DNA from: an uncultured Oscillospiraceae bacterium
GTDB lineage: Bacteria; Bacillota; Clostridia; Oscillospirales; Oscillospiraceae
DNA: 64,000 nt
Assembly: GCA_949841465.1 (NCBI GenBank)
Contig: CATKZW010000003.1
Coordinates: 51,968-115,967 of the forward strand
Reading direction: 5' to 3'
Below the pieces are notes generated by a model that saw only the letters and a list, made by a program, of their open reading frames with translations, was not told where the DNA came from and searched no databases. Position 1 is the first letter of the stretch. Each line of letters begins with the position of its first letter. Below, piece by piece: positions 28,482 through 37,918 of the stretch. A program made the translations under genes and the position numbers.

Positions 28482-28940
28482 TTGAAGGCAAAACGACATG
28501 CGGAGATCCTCCGCATCATTAACGAGCAGGACATAGAAACGCAGGAACAGATGCTGGACCACCTGGGCAGGTGCGGCATCCGGGCCACCCAGGCCACCAT
28601 TTCCCGGGACATTAAAGAGCTGAATTTAGTGAAGCAGCCGGGGGAGGGGGGCAGCTACCACTACGTGGTATCCGCTGTCCGCCCGCCCCGGCGGGCCATC
28701 GCCGGACGGCTCCAGAACATTTTCCGGGAGGGGGTCACCTCCTGTGACGTGGCCCAGAACATCGTGGTGGTCAAGACCATGCCCGGTCTGGCCCCCGCCG
28801 CTGGGGCCGCCCTGGACGGCATGGAGCTGGACGGGCTGGTGGGCTCCCTGGCGGGGGACGATACCGCCATCCTCATCATGCGCACCAATCAGGCGGCGGA
28901 GGAGCTGTGCGGGGAGATTGGATCTATGCTGGAAGGGTGA
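28482..28940 (+). CDS. argR: Arginine repressor family protein
   Basis: TTG start with GAGAGGA RBS; KRHAEILRIINEQDIETQEQMLDHL; ATQATISRDIKELNLVK. Confidence 0.92.
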   Translation: MKAKRHAEILRIINEQDIETQEQMLDHLGRCGIRATQATISRDIKELNLVKQPGEGGSYHYVVSAVRPPRRAIAGRLQNIFREGVTSCDVAQNIVVVKTMPGLAPAAGAALDGMELDGLVGSLAGDDTAILIMRTNQAAEELCGEIGSMLEG

Positions 28941-28946
28941 GGAAGT

Positions 28947-30647
28947 ATGCTCAGCTTGCTGCATATTGAGAACATTGCGGTGATCTCCCAGGCGGAGATC
29001 ACCTTTGACAAGGGCTTCAACGTCCTCACTGGCGAGACCGGCGCGGGCAAATCCATCGTTATCGACGCCATCGGCGCCATCATGGGGGAGCGCACCAGCC
29101 GGGACATCATCCGCACCGGGGCCAAGTCCGCCCGGGTGTCGGCTGTGTTTCGAGAGGTGCCCGCTCTGCCCTGGTTCGAGGAGCAGGGGATGGGTCCCGA
29201 CGAGAATGGGGAGCTGCTCATTGAGCGCGCTATTCAGGGGGACGGCAAGAACGTTTGCCGGGTGAACGGCCGGCCCCTGCTGGTGACCCAGCTGCGGGAG
29301 CTGGGCTGCCAGCTGGTGAATGTTCACGGCCAGCACGACGGCCAGCAGCTGCTGGACGAGGAGTGCCACCTGGGCTATCTGGACAGCTTCGGCAGGACAG
29401 AGAAGAGCCTGTCCGCATTTGCCGCCGCCTATGAGAAGGTGCGCTCCGCCCGGCGGGAGCTGGAATCCCTCCAGATGGGCGAGGCGGAAAAGGCCCGGCG
29501 GATGGACACGCTGACCTACCAGATTGAGGAGCTGGAGCGGGCCCAGCTGCGGGAGGGCGAGGAGGAGGAGCTGTCCCAGCGGCGGGAGGTGCTGCGCAAC
29601 GCGGAGCGGCTCACCGACGCGGTGGACGGGGCCTGGCAGGCCCTCACCGGCGGGGAGGACAGCGAGGGGGCCGTGTCCCTGCTGATGGAGGCGGAGAACC
29701 GGCTGGCCCAGGGGGGCCGGCACAGCAGCGGCCTGCGGGAGCTGTCGGAGAAGGCGGCCCAGCTGCGCTGCGACGCGGACGACCTGGCCGAGCTGGTCCG
29801 GGACCTGCGGGGCACGCTGGACTTCTACCCCGGAGAGCTGGACGAGATCGAGGAGCGGCTGGACAAGCTTTACCGCTTGAAAAAGAAGTACGGGGGCAGC
29901 GTGGAGGAGATGCTGGCCTTCCTGGACAAGTGCCGGAACGAGCTGGATGACATCCAGTTCGCTGAGGAGCGCTCCGCCAAGCTGGAAAAGGAGCTGGACA
30001 AGGCGCTGAAAACGGCGGTGGAGCTGGGCAGGAAGCTGTCCGACCAGCGGAAAAAGGCGGCAGAGAAGCTGGCCAAGCGGATTCAGACCGAGCTGAAGGA
30101 GCTGGACATGCCCCGGGTGCAGTTCCAGGTGGAGTTCGGCCCCAAGGAGGGCCCCGACGGAATGGACGCCACCGGCATGGACACGGTGCGTTTCCTCATG
30201 TCCGCCAACATGGGCGAGGCGCTGAAGCCCATCAACAAAATTGCCTCCGGCGGCGAACTGTCCCGGATCATGCTGGCGCTGAAAAACGTGCTGGCGGAGA
30301 CGGAGCAGGTGTCCACCCTCATCTTCGACGAGGTGGACACGGGGGTGTCCGGCCGGGCGGCGGTGAAGGTGGCCCGGAAGCTGTTTGAGGTGTCCAGGGG
30401 GCGGCAGGTGCTGTGCGTCACCCACCTGCCCCAGATCGCCGCCATGGGGGACGTCCACTTCTCCGTGGAGAAGGGGGAGGCGGAGGGCCGCACCTTCACC
30501 CGGGTGGAGCGGCTGGACCGTCCCCAGCGCCGGGAGGAGCTGGCGCGGCTCAGCGGCGGGACAAGCTCCGCAGTTATGCTGGAGGGCGCAGAGGAGCTGC
30601 TGTCCACGGCGGAAGGATATAAGACGGGGGCTAAGGCGAAAAAATGA
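28947..30647 (+). CDS. recN: DNA repair protein RecN
   Basis: MLSLLHIENIAVISQAEITFDKGFNVLTGETGAGKSIVIDAI; FDEVDTGVSGRAA; VTHLPQIAAMGDVH. Confidence 0.96.
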   Translation: MLSLLHIENIAVISQAEITFDKGFNVLTGETGAGKSIVIDAIGAIMGERTSRDIIRTGAKSARVSAVFREVPALPWFEEQGMGPDENGELLIERAIQGDGKNVCRVNGRPLLVTQLRELGCQLVNVHGQHDGQQLLDEECHLGYLDSFGRTEKSLSAFAAAYEKVRSARRELESLQMGEAEKARRMDTLTYQIEELERAQLREGEEEELSQRREVLRNAERLTDAVDGAWQALTGGEDSEGAVSLLMEAENRLAQGGRHSSGLRELSEKAAQLRCDADDLAELVRDLRGTLDFYPGELDEIEERLDKLYRLKKKYGGSVEEMLAFLDKCRNELDDIQFAEERSAKLEKELDKALKTAVELGRKLSDQRKKAAEKLAKRIQTELKELDMPRVQFQVEFGPKEGPDGMDATGMDTVRFLMSANMGEALKPINKIASGGELSRIMLALKNVLAETEQVSTLIFDEVDTGVSGRAAVKVARKLFEVSRGRQVLCVTHLPQIAAMGDVHFSVEKGEAEGRTFTRVERLDRPQRREELARLSGGTSSAVMLEGAEELLSTAEGYKTGAKAKK

Positions 30648-31435
30648 TAAAGGCCATGTTTTTTGACGTGGATGGGACGCTGGTGTCCTTCCGGCAGAAG
30701 TTTCTGTCCGACCAGCTGCTGGCGGACCTGTCCGCTCTGCGGGAGCGGGGGGTCAAGCTGTTCATCTGCTCCGGCCGGGCCATGCAGGACCTGGAGGGCA
30801 CCGGGATGCTCCGGGGGGCGCAGTTCGACGGCTACGTGACCCTCAATGGTCAGTTCTGCTGCGACCGGGACGGCGTCCCCTTTCGGGACCGTCCCATTGA
30901 TCTGGAGGACGCCCAGGGGGCCTGCCGGGTGCTGATGGACAACCCCGCCATCCCCGCCCTGATGGAGGGCAACGGGGAGAGTTACATCACCCAGGTCAAC
31001 GACCGGGTACGGGAGATTTACGAATTTCTTCACACCGATCTGTACCCGGTGCGCGGCCCGGAATGGCTGCTGGAGGGGAAGGTGTACCAGTTCGTTCCCT
31101 TTGTGCCCGCCGGGGAGGAGGGCATGTTCCTGGAGGCCATGCCGGGCTGCAGGCACACCCGCTGGCACCCGAAGGGGATCGACATCGTGTCCCGGGACGG
31201 TGGAAAGGGCGCAGGCGTCCGGGCGACCATGGAGCGGTACGGTCTTGTCCGGGATGAGGTGATGGCCTTTGGCGACGGGGAGAACGATATGAGCATGATG
31301 GCGGAGGCCGGAATCAGCGTGGCTATGGGCAACGGCGAGGAGCAGGTAAAGGCCATGGCCGACTACGTCACCGGCGCGGTGGAAGAGGACGGCGTATCCA
31401 ATGCCCTGCGGCATTTTGGGCTTTTGCAGCCGTAA
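30644..31435 (+). CDS. Cof-type HAD-IIB family hydrolase
   Basis: MIKAMFFDVDGTLVSF; FICSGRAMQDL; FGDGENDMSMMAEAGISVAMGNGEEQVKAMADYVT. Confidence 0.92.
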   Translation: MIKAMFFDVDGTLVSFRQKFLSDQLLADLSALRERGVKLFICSGRAMQDLEGTGMLRGAQFDGYVTLNGQFCCDRDGVPFRDRPIDLEDAQGACRVLMDNPAIPALMEGNGESYITQVNDRVREIYEFLHTDLYPVRGPEWLLEGKVYQFVPFVPAGEEGMFLEAMPGCRHTRWHPKGIDIVSRDGGKGAGVRATMERYGLVRDEVMAFGDGENDMSMMAEAGISVAMGNGEEQVKAMADYVTGAVEEDGVSNALRHFGLLQP

Positions 31436-31477
31436 AAATGGTTTGACAAAGGATGTGTCTTGTGATATCATCCTTTC

Positions 31478-31755
31478 AATGCGAGGATGAGGACCAGTAA
31501 CCGTTGGCTTCCTGCCCAGAGAGCCCCCGTTTTGGTGGAAGGGGGAGAGGAGCCCCCGACGAATACCCCTCGGAGCAGCCGCCTGAACGGGATTTCCACT
31601 TTCCCCAGTAGGGTCGGACGGGTGCGCCCGGTACAGCGCCGGGGTCCTGCTGGGGACCCCTTGAGGCCGCGTTCCGCGAGGAAGCGGCAAACAGAGGTGG
31701 TACCGCGAGTTTTCGCCCTCTGTCCCCACTGGGACAGGGGGCTTTCTGTTCCAAA
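31478..31755 (+). ncRNA. T-box leader upstream of tyrS, Tyr UAC specifier candidate at 31564-31566
   Basis: AGAGGTGGTACCGCGA T-box motif at 31693-31708; AGTA (loop-E) and GAA-TAC in stem I; terminator ccctctgtccccactgggacagggggctttct. Confidence 0.9.
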
Positions 31756-31776
31756 TTATAAAAAGGAGAGGACATC

Positions 31777-33003
31777 ATGACACTTTACGACGAATTGACG
31801 GCCCGTGGGCTCATCGCCCAGGTGACCAGCGAGGAGGAGGTCAAAGACCTCATCAACAACGGCAAGGCCACCTTCTATATTGGCTTTGACTGCACGGCGG
31901 ACAGCCTGACGGCGGGGCACTTCGTGGCCCTGACGCTGATGAAGCGCCTCCAGGCGGCGGGGAACAAGCCCATCGCCCTCATCGGCGGCGGCACCACCAT
32001 GATCGGCGACCCCTCTGGGCGCACCGACATGCGCAAGATGCTCACCAAGGAGGACATCGACCACAACGCCGAGTGTTTCAAGCGGCAGATGGAGAAGTTC
32101 ATCGACTTCGGCGAAGGCAAGGCCATGATGGTGAACAACGCGGACTGGCTGCTCAGCCTGAACTATGTGGAGCTGCTGCGGGAGGTGGGCGCCTGCTTCT
32201 CGGTGAACAACATGCTCCGGGCGGACTGCTACAAGCAGCGCATGGAGCGGGGGCTCAGCTTCCTGGAGTTCAACTATATGATCATGCAGTCCTACGACTT
32301 CTACCACATGTTCCAGACCATCGGCTGCAACATGCAGTGCGGCGGAAACGACCAATGGTCCAATATGCTGGGCGGCACGGAGCTGATCCGCCGCAAGCTG
32401 GGCAAGGACTCCCACTGCATGACCATCACCCTGCTGACGGATTCCCAGGGGAATAAGATGGGCAAGACAGCGGGCAACGCTGTGTGGCTGGACCCCAACA
32501 AGACCAGCCCCTACGACTTCTATCAGTACTGGCGTAACGTGGGCGACGCGGACGTGATGAAGTGCATCCGCCTGCTCACCTTCCTGCCCCTGGAGCAGAT
32601 TGACGAAATGGATCATTGGAAGGACGCCCAGCTCAATCAGGCAAAGGAGATCCTGGCCTGGGAGCTGACTTCCATGGTCCACGGAAAAGAGGAGGCGGAC
32701 AAGGCCCAGGCAGCGGCAAAGGCGCTGTTCTCCACCGGCGGGGACGCAGGCAGTATGCCCTGCACCGAACTGACGGACGCAGACTTTGCTGAGGGTTCCA
32801 TCGGAGCGCTGACGCTGCTGGTAAAGTGCGGGCTGGCTGCCTCCAACGGCGAGGCCCGGCGGCTCATCCAGCAGGGCGGCATCAACCTGGCCGACGAGAA
32901 GGTGGCCGACCCCGCAGCGCAGTTCCCCAGAGACAAATTCGCCGGGGAGGGCGTCATCGTCAAGAAAGGCAAAAAGGTATTCCATCGGGCAATGCTGGCA
33001 TAA
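31777..33003 (+). CDS. tyrS: Tyrosyl-tRNA synthetase
   Basis: YIGFDCTADSLTAGHFVALTLM; QCGGNDQWSNMLGG; KMGKTAGNAVWLD; S4-like C-terminus. Confidence 0.96.
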   Translation: MTLYDELTARGLIAQVTSEEEVKDLINNGKATFYIGFDCTADSLTAGHFVALTLMKRLQAAGNKPIALIGGGTTMIGDPSGRTDMRKMLTKEDIDHNAECFKRQMEKFIDFGEGKAMMVNNADWLLSLNYVELLREVGACFSVNNMLRADCYKQRMERGLSFLEFNYMIMQSYDFYHMFQTIGCNMQCGGNDQWSNMLGGTELIRRKLGKDSHCMTITLLTDSQGNKMGKTAGNAVWLDPNKTSPYDFYQYWRNVGDADVMKCIRLLTFLPLEQIDEMDHWKDAQLNQAKEILAWELTSMVHGKEEADKAQAAAKALFSTGGDAGSMPCTELTDADFAEGSIGALTLLVKCGLAASNGEARRLIQQGGINLADEKVADPAAQFPRDKFAGEGVIVKKGKKVFHRAMLA

Positions 33004-33057
33004 TTGACGCAAAGAAAAGAAATTTAGGCAAGGCGGCGCGGCGAAGTATTTATGATT

Positions 33058-33098
33058 GGCAGGACTGTGACTGTAAAAGGGCACAGTCCTGCCTTTTC
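33058..33098 (+). terminator. Terminator after tyrS
   Basis: ggcaggactgtg...cacagtcctgccttttc. Confidence 0.8.
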
Positions 33099-33370
33099 AG
33101 GCTGTCTTCCGGTTTCTGCGTCAATCGGCGATCTCGCTGAAATTGTTGGCAATATCCATGATTCCCGCAGCCTTGGAGTAAATTTCTGGCAGTGCCCTCC
33201 ACGGGATTTTCCGCCATTTTCCTCTGTAAATCATGCAAAACTGCCAAAAAAGCTCTTCCCCCATTGACAATAAAATCAGGTTCTTCTATAATAATGCGAA
33301 TACGACACTGCAGTCAGCACGAAGTTATATGGACAGGACAACGTCTTGCGAAAAAAGGAGGTACTTTACT

Positions 33371-34747
33371 GTGGCGCGGCCCGAAGGTGAAAACAAAATG
33401 GGCGTAATGCCGGTAAACCGGCTGCTTCTCAACATGGCTATCCCCATCATGATCTCCATGATGGTCCAGGCCTTTTACAACGTGGTGGACAGTTATTTTG
33501 TCTCCCAGATCAGCCAGGACGCACTGAATGCGGTGTCCCTGGCTTTCCCGGTGCAGAACTTAATGATCGCCGTCAGCGTGGGCACCGGCGTGGGCGTCAA
33601 CGCCCTGCTGGCCCGGAGCCTGGGTCAGGGAGACCGGGAGAAGGTGAACCGCTCGGCGGTGAACGGCATCTTCCTGGCAATTATCAGCTGCCTGGTGTTT
33701 GTGGTGCTGGGGCTGACCTGCTCCCAGTGGTTCTATGTGGTCCAAACCGATATCCCCGGTATCATCGACTACGGCACGGACTATCTTACCATCTGCTGTA
33801 GCGTCAGCGTCGGCCTGTTCGGCGCGGTCATCATGGAGCGTCTGCTCCAAGCCACCGGCCAGACCTTCTATACCATGATTGCCCAGGCTGCGGGAGCCCT
33901 TACCAACATCATTCTGGACCCCATCCTCATCTTCGGCCTGGGGCCCTTCCCCCGGATGGAGGTGGCGGGAGCCGCTCTGGCTACCGTTATCGGCCAGATT
34001 TTGGGCTGCTGTGTGTCCATCTTCTTCAATTTTACCCGCAATCCTGAGGTAAAGCTCACCTTCAAAGGCTTCCGGCCTCACGGGCCCACCATCCGGGAAA
34101 TTTATTCCGTAGGCCTGCCTGGCATTATCATGCAGTCCATCGGCTCGGTGATGGTGTTCGGCATGAACCAGATTCTGATCGCTTTCACCGATACCGCCAC
34201 AGCAGTGTTCGGTGTCTACTTCAAGCTTCAGTCCTTCTTCTTCATGCCCGTGTTCGGCCTGTGCAACGGTATGGTGCCTATTGTGGCCTATAACTTTGGC
34301 GCCCGCAAGCCGGACCGGATCATCAAGACCATTAAGCTTGCCGTCATGTATGCCACTATCATGCTGGCTGTCGGCTGCGTTGTGTTTCAGATCTTCCCTG
34401 GCCAGCTGCTGGCTATGTTCCAGTCGGAGGAGGGCGCCGCCACAGGGGACCTGCTTGCCATCGGCATACCCGCTCTGCGCATCATCTCTCTCAGCTGGCT
34501 GCTGGCGGGTTTTGGCATCGTATGTTCGTCGGTATTCCAGGCATTGGACCATGGCGTGCTCAGCCTGATCTGCTCTCTGGTGCGTCAGCTGGTGGTGCTG
34601 CTTCCCGTGGCGTTCCTCCTCTCCCGTGCCTTCGGGCTGGAAGCGGTGTGGCTGTCCTTCCCCGTGGCCGAGCTGTTTTCCGCCTCCTTGTGCGCTGTGT
34701 TCATCCGCCGTGTATACCGGCGGGACGTCCTCCCCCTGCGGGATTGA
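33371..34747 (+). CDS. MATE family efflux transporter
   Basis: GTG start with AAGGAGG; MPVNRLLLNMAIPIMISMMVQAFYNVVDSYFVSQISQDALNAVSLAFPVQ; 12 TM character. Confidence 0.93.
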   Translation: MARPEGENKMGVMPVNRLLLNMAIPIMISMMVQAFYNVVDSYFVSQISQDALNAVSLAFPVQNLMIAVSVGTGVGVNALLARSLGQGDREKVNRSAVNGIFLAIISCLVFVVLGLTCSQWFYVVQTDIPGIIDYGTDYLTICCSVSVGLFGAVIMERLLQATGQTFYTMIAQAAGALTNIILDPILIFGLGPFPRMEVAGAALATVIGQILGCCVSIFFNFTRNPEVKLTFKGFRPHGPTIREIYSVGLPGIIMQSIGSVMVFGMNQILIAFTDTATAVFGVYFKLQSFFFMPVFGLCNGMVPIVAYNFGARKPDRIIKTIKLAVMYATIMLAVGCVVFQIFPGQLLAMFQSEEGAATGDLLAIGIPALRIISLSWLLAGFGIVCSSVFQALDHGVLSLICSLVRQLVVLLPVAFLLSRAFGLEAVWLSFPVAELFSASLCAVFIRRVYRRDVLPLRD

Positions 34748-34777
34748 GGGAAATCTCTGTATTTTTCCGATTGCCCA

Positions 34778-34805
34778 TTGACAGCGGTGTATAGTGTGCT
34801 ATAAT
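34778..34805 (+). promoter_or_regulatory. sigma-A promoter TTGACA-16-TATAAT for the SAM riboswitch/metK
   Basis: TTGACA 34778-34783, TATAAT 34800-34805. Confidence 0.75.
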
Positions 34806-34824
34806 GAGACCGTACACAATTGAA

Positions 34825-34965
34825 TACCCCTTATCAAGAGTGGTGGAGGGACCGGCCCGATGAAACCACGGCAACCTGCGACGCAAGGTGCCAAGTCCGG
34901 CGGAAACGCGAGATGAGGAAAGACCTGATCCATCCAGCCCCCGCCGCGTTCCGGCGGGGGCTTTT
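34825..34965 (+). ncRNA. SAM-I (S-box) riboswitch with expression-platform terminator (34936-34965)
   Basis: cttatcaagagtggtggagggaccggcccgatgaaaccacggcaacc...aaggtgccaagtcc...gagatgagg, then agcccccgccgcgttccggcgggggctttt. Confidence 0.95.
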
Positions 34966-35011
34966 CAGCTCCCTTTTCCTTCATCCAAGTCAGAAAGGAG
35001 AAAGACAAATC

Positions 35012-36193
35012 ATGGCAAAAAGACTGTTTACCTCTGAATCGGTGACCGAGGGCCACCCCGACAAAATCTGCGACCAGATCTCCGACGCTATTCTGGATGC
35101 CATCATTGAGAAGGACCCCATGGCCCGCGTGGCCTGTGAGACCGCAGTGTCCACCGGCCTGGTCCACATCATGGGAGAGATCAGCACCTCCTGCTATGTG
35201 GATATCCCCAAGATCGCCCGCTCTGTCATCCGGGACATCGGCTATGACCGGGCCAAGTTCGGCTTTGACTGCGACACCTGCGCCGTCATCAGCAATCTGG
35301 ATGAGCAGTCCCCCGACATTGCCCTGGGGGTGGACAAGGCGCTGGAAGCCAAGGAGGGTGAGCTCACCGACGGCCTGGACAACGGCGCTGGGGACCAAGG
35401 CATGATGTTCGGCTACGCCTGCCGGGAGACGGAAGAGCTGATGCCCCTGGCCATCTCCCTGTCCCACAAGCTGGCCCAGCGGCTCACGGCGGTGCGCAAG
35501 GAAGGCAAGGTGAACTACCTGCGTCCCGACGGCAAGAGCCAGGTCACTGTGGAGTATGATGAGAGCGGCAAGCCTGTCCGAGTGGACACAGTGGTGCTGT
35601 CCACCCAGCACGACCCAGAGGCATCCCTGGAGCAGATCCGCGCCGACATGATCGAACTGGTTATTAAGCCCACCATTCCGGCAGAGCTGTTCGACGAGAA
35701 CACCCGCATCTTGGTCAACCCCACCGGCCGCTTTGTGGTGGGTGGTCCCCAGGGCGATTCTGGGCTCACCGGGCGGAAGATCATCGTGGACACCTACGGC
35801 GGTTCCGCCCCCCACGGCGGCGGCGCTTTCTCCGGCAAGGACCCCACCAAGGTGGACCGCTCCGCCGCCTACGCCGCCCGCTGGGCCGCCAAGAACATCG
35901 TGGCTGCGGGGCTGGCAGACAGGTGTCAGGTGCAGCTGGCCTACGCCATTGGTGTGGCCCGGCCTGTATCCGTCCGGGTGGATACCTTCGGCACCGGTAC
36001 TGTGGCCGACGATGTGCTGGAGGCAGCTGTGGACAAGGTGTTTGACCTGCGGCCCACCGCCATCATCAACCGGCTGAACCTGCGCCGGCCCATCTACCGT
36101 CAGACCGCCGCTTACGGTCACTTTGGCCGCCCGGAGCTGGACCTGCCCTGGGAGAAGACCGACATGGCAGACGCTCTGAAGGCTGCGCTGTAA
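35012..36193 (+). CDS. metK: S-adenosylmethionine synthetase
   Basis: [61 protein letters not shown]. Confidence 0.97.
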   Translation: MAKRLFTSESVTEGHPDKICDQISDAILDAIIEKDPMARVACETAVSTGLVHIMGEISTSCYVDIPKIARSVIRDIGYDRAKFGFDCDTCAVISNLDEQSPDIALGVDKALEAKEGELTDGLDNGAGDQGMMFGYACRETEELMPLAISLSHKLAQRLTAVRKEGKVNYLRPDGKSQVTVEYDESGKPVRVDTVVLSTQHDPEASLEQIRADMIELVIKPTIPAELFDENTRILVNPTGRFVVGGPQGDSGLTGRKIIVDTYGGSAPHGGGAFSGKDPTKVDRSAAYAARWAAKNIVAAGLADRCQVQLAYAIGVARPVSVRVDTFGTGTVADDVLEAAVDKVFDLRPTAIINRLNLRRPIYRQTAAYGHFGRPELDLPWEKTDMADALKAAL

Positions 36194-36211
36194 TTCATTC
36201 ATTACATGTTG

Positions 36212-36247
36212 AACTCCCGCCGCGCACAGCGCGGCGGGAGTTTTGTG
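36212..36247 (+). terminator. Terminator after metK
   Basis: actcccgccgcgcacagcgcggcgggagttttgtg. Confidence 0.8.
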
Positions 36248-36348
36248 TATCTTGCCAGCCCATAGGGATGTACTACCTTTGTCAAAGGGCGATTTCGCCT
36301 AAAAGATGAAATCCCTCCGATAAACTGGAATTTGCCGCAAACAGCCTA

Positions 36349-36540
36349 TCATTTGGTCTTCAAACGCTCCAAGATCCAAAAGGTGACCAGCTTAAAAATA
36401 GCATAGAGGCCATGGCCCAGCGCTCCGCCAATTACATTCGTGATCAGATCCGTGATGTCCGAGGAGCGGTCAAAAAACGGCTGTAACAGTTCGATGCCCA
36501 GGTGTCCACCGACAAAGACGAACAGCTGGAGATGTCGTTG
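36349..36540 (-). pseudogene. VanZ-like protein, C-terminal remnant
   Basis: Minus strand reads HLQLFVFVGGHLGIELLQPFFDRSSDITDLITNVIGGALGHGLYAIFKLVTFWILERLKTK* with no start or N-terminal half. Confidence 0.6.
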
Positions 36541-36656
36541 CCGCTACTTGTCCATGTCCCTGGTAAATCCAGGGGACACCGAAAGCCGCCGTCCGTCATA
36601 GGATAGCTTGCAGACCGTCCGCGGGGACGGTCCGCGCGGGAAAGGAGCAATTGAAC

Positions 36657-36926
36657 ATGTATGAAGCATTGTGCTTATCCGCTCTCCGGGAAGGGGAGAG
36701 CGCCTATGTAACTGAGGTGAACGCGGGGCCTGCCATGGACAGGCGGCTTACCGATCTGGGGCTGGTGCGGGGGACCCGGGTGACCTGTGTGCTGCGCAGC
36801 CCTGCCGGGGATCCCTGTGCCTATCTGATTCGGGGGGCGCTCATAGCCCTGCGCCGGGCGGATGCCGATGGGGTGGCTTTGGAGCGGCGGGCTCAGGAGG
36901 CCCCTGCCCGGGCGGTGGCCACATGA
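36657..36926 (+). CDS. feoA: FeoA family ferrous iron transport protein
   Basis: MYEALCLSALREGESAYVTEVNAGPAMDRRLTDLGLVRGTRVTCVLRSPAGDPCAYLIRGALIALRRADA; RBS AAAGGAG. Confidence 0.88.
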   Translation: MYEALCLSALREGESAYVTEVNAGPAMDRRLTDLGLVRGTRVTCVLRSPAGDPCAYLIRGALIALRRADADGVALERRAQEAPARAVAT

Positions 36927-37918
36927 ACCGAGTGGCGCTGGCGGGCAACCCCAACGTGGGGAAGTCCACTCTGTTCAATGCGTTAACAGGGCTGCGTCAG
37001 CATACAGGGAACTGGGCTGGGAAAACGGTGGCCACCGCCCGTGGACAGTATACATTTGCCGGGGAGGAGTACCAGCTCATTGACCTCCCAGGCACTTATT
37101 CCCTTGCCGCCCACTCTCAGGAAGAGGCGGTGGCGAGGGACTACATTGAGAGCGGCCAGGCGGACGGGGTGGTGGTGGTGTGCGACGCCACCTGCCTGGA
37201 GCGCAACTTGATTTTGGTCCTCCAGGTGCTGGAGCTCACCGGAAAGGTGCTGGTGTGCGTCAATCTGCTGGACGAGGCGGAGCGATTGGGGATAAAGGTG
37301 GACCTGCCCGCCCTTTCCCAGCGTCTGGGGGTGCCGGTGGTGGGCACCTCTGCCGGGCGGCAGAATGGGTTGGACGATTTGAAGGCGGCCATCGCCGAGC
37401 TGGTGCGAGCGGACGCTTCCGCCGATCCGGAGCGGGCCCCCTGTGAGCGGGTCACCCTGGCGGAGCGCTACGCCGCCCAGGTGGTGCGCAGCGAGAAGGC
37501 GGAGCGTCGGCGCCGCCAGCATCGTCTGGACCGACTGCTCACCTCCAAAAGCACCGGCATCCCCCTGATGCTGCTGTTGTTCGGGCTGGTGGTGTGGCTG
37601 ACAGTGGCAGGGGCAAACGTGCCCTCGGCCATGCTCACGGCCCTGTTTGCCCGCATCGGGGAGGTGCTGGAGAGCTGGCTGGCCGGGGCCCCAGTGTGGC
37701 TGTCTGGGGTGCTGCTGGACGGGGTGTACCGGGTGACCGCCTGGGTGGTGGCGGTGATGCTGCCGCCCATGGCCATCTTTTTCCCTCTGTTCACCCTGCT
37801 GGAGGACCTGGGCTATCTGCCCCGGGTGGCCTTCGTTATGGACCACGCATTTCAGAAATGCCGGGCCTGCGGCAAGCAGTGTCTCACAATGTGCATGGTC
37901 TATATAATTTTGTATTAA
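36923..37918 (+). pseudogene. feoB: FeoB ferrous iron transporter, 3' truncated by the prophage-like element
   Basis: G-protein domain ALAGNPNVGKSTLFNALTGLRQHTGNWAGKTV; breaks off in ...AFVMDHAFQKCRACGKQCLTMCM|VYIILY* where intact FeoB continues. Confidence 0.9.

Noticed and set aside
28626-30458. 610-aa minus-strand ORF opposite recN
   Set aside because: Antisense shadow of recN with skewed composition (L/P/Q/H-rich).
33100-33240. Possible minus-strand peptide remnant …RALPEIYSKAAGIMDIANNFSEIAD* between tyrS and the MATE gene
   Set aside because: Too short, no start and no recognisable family; could be chance.
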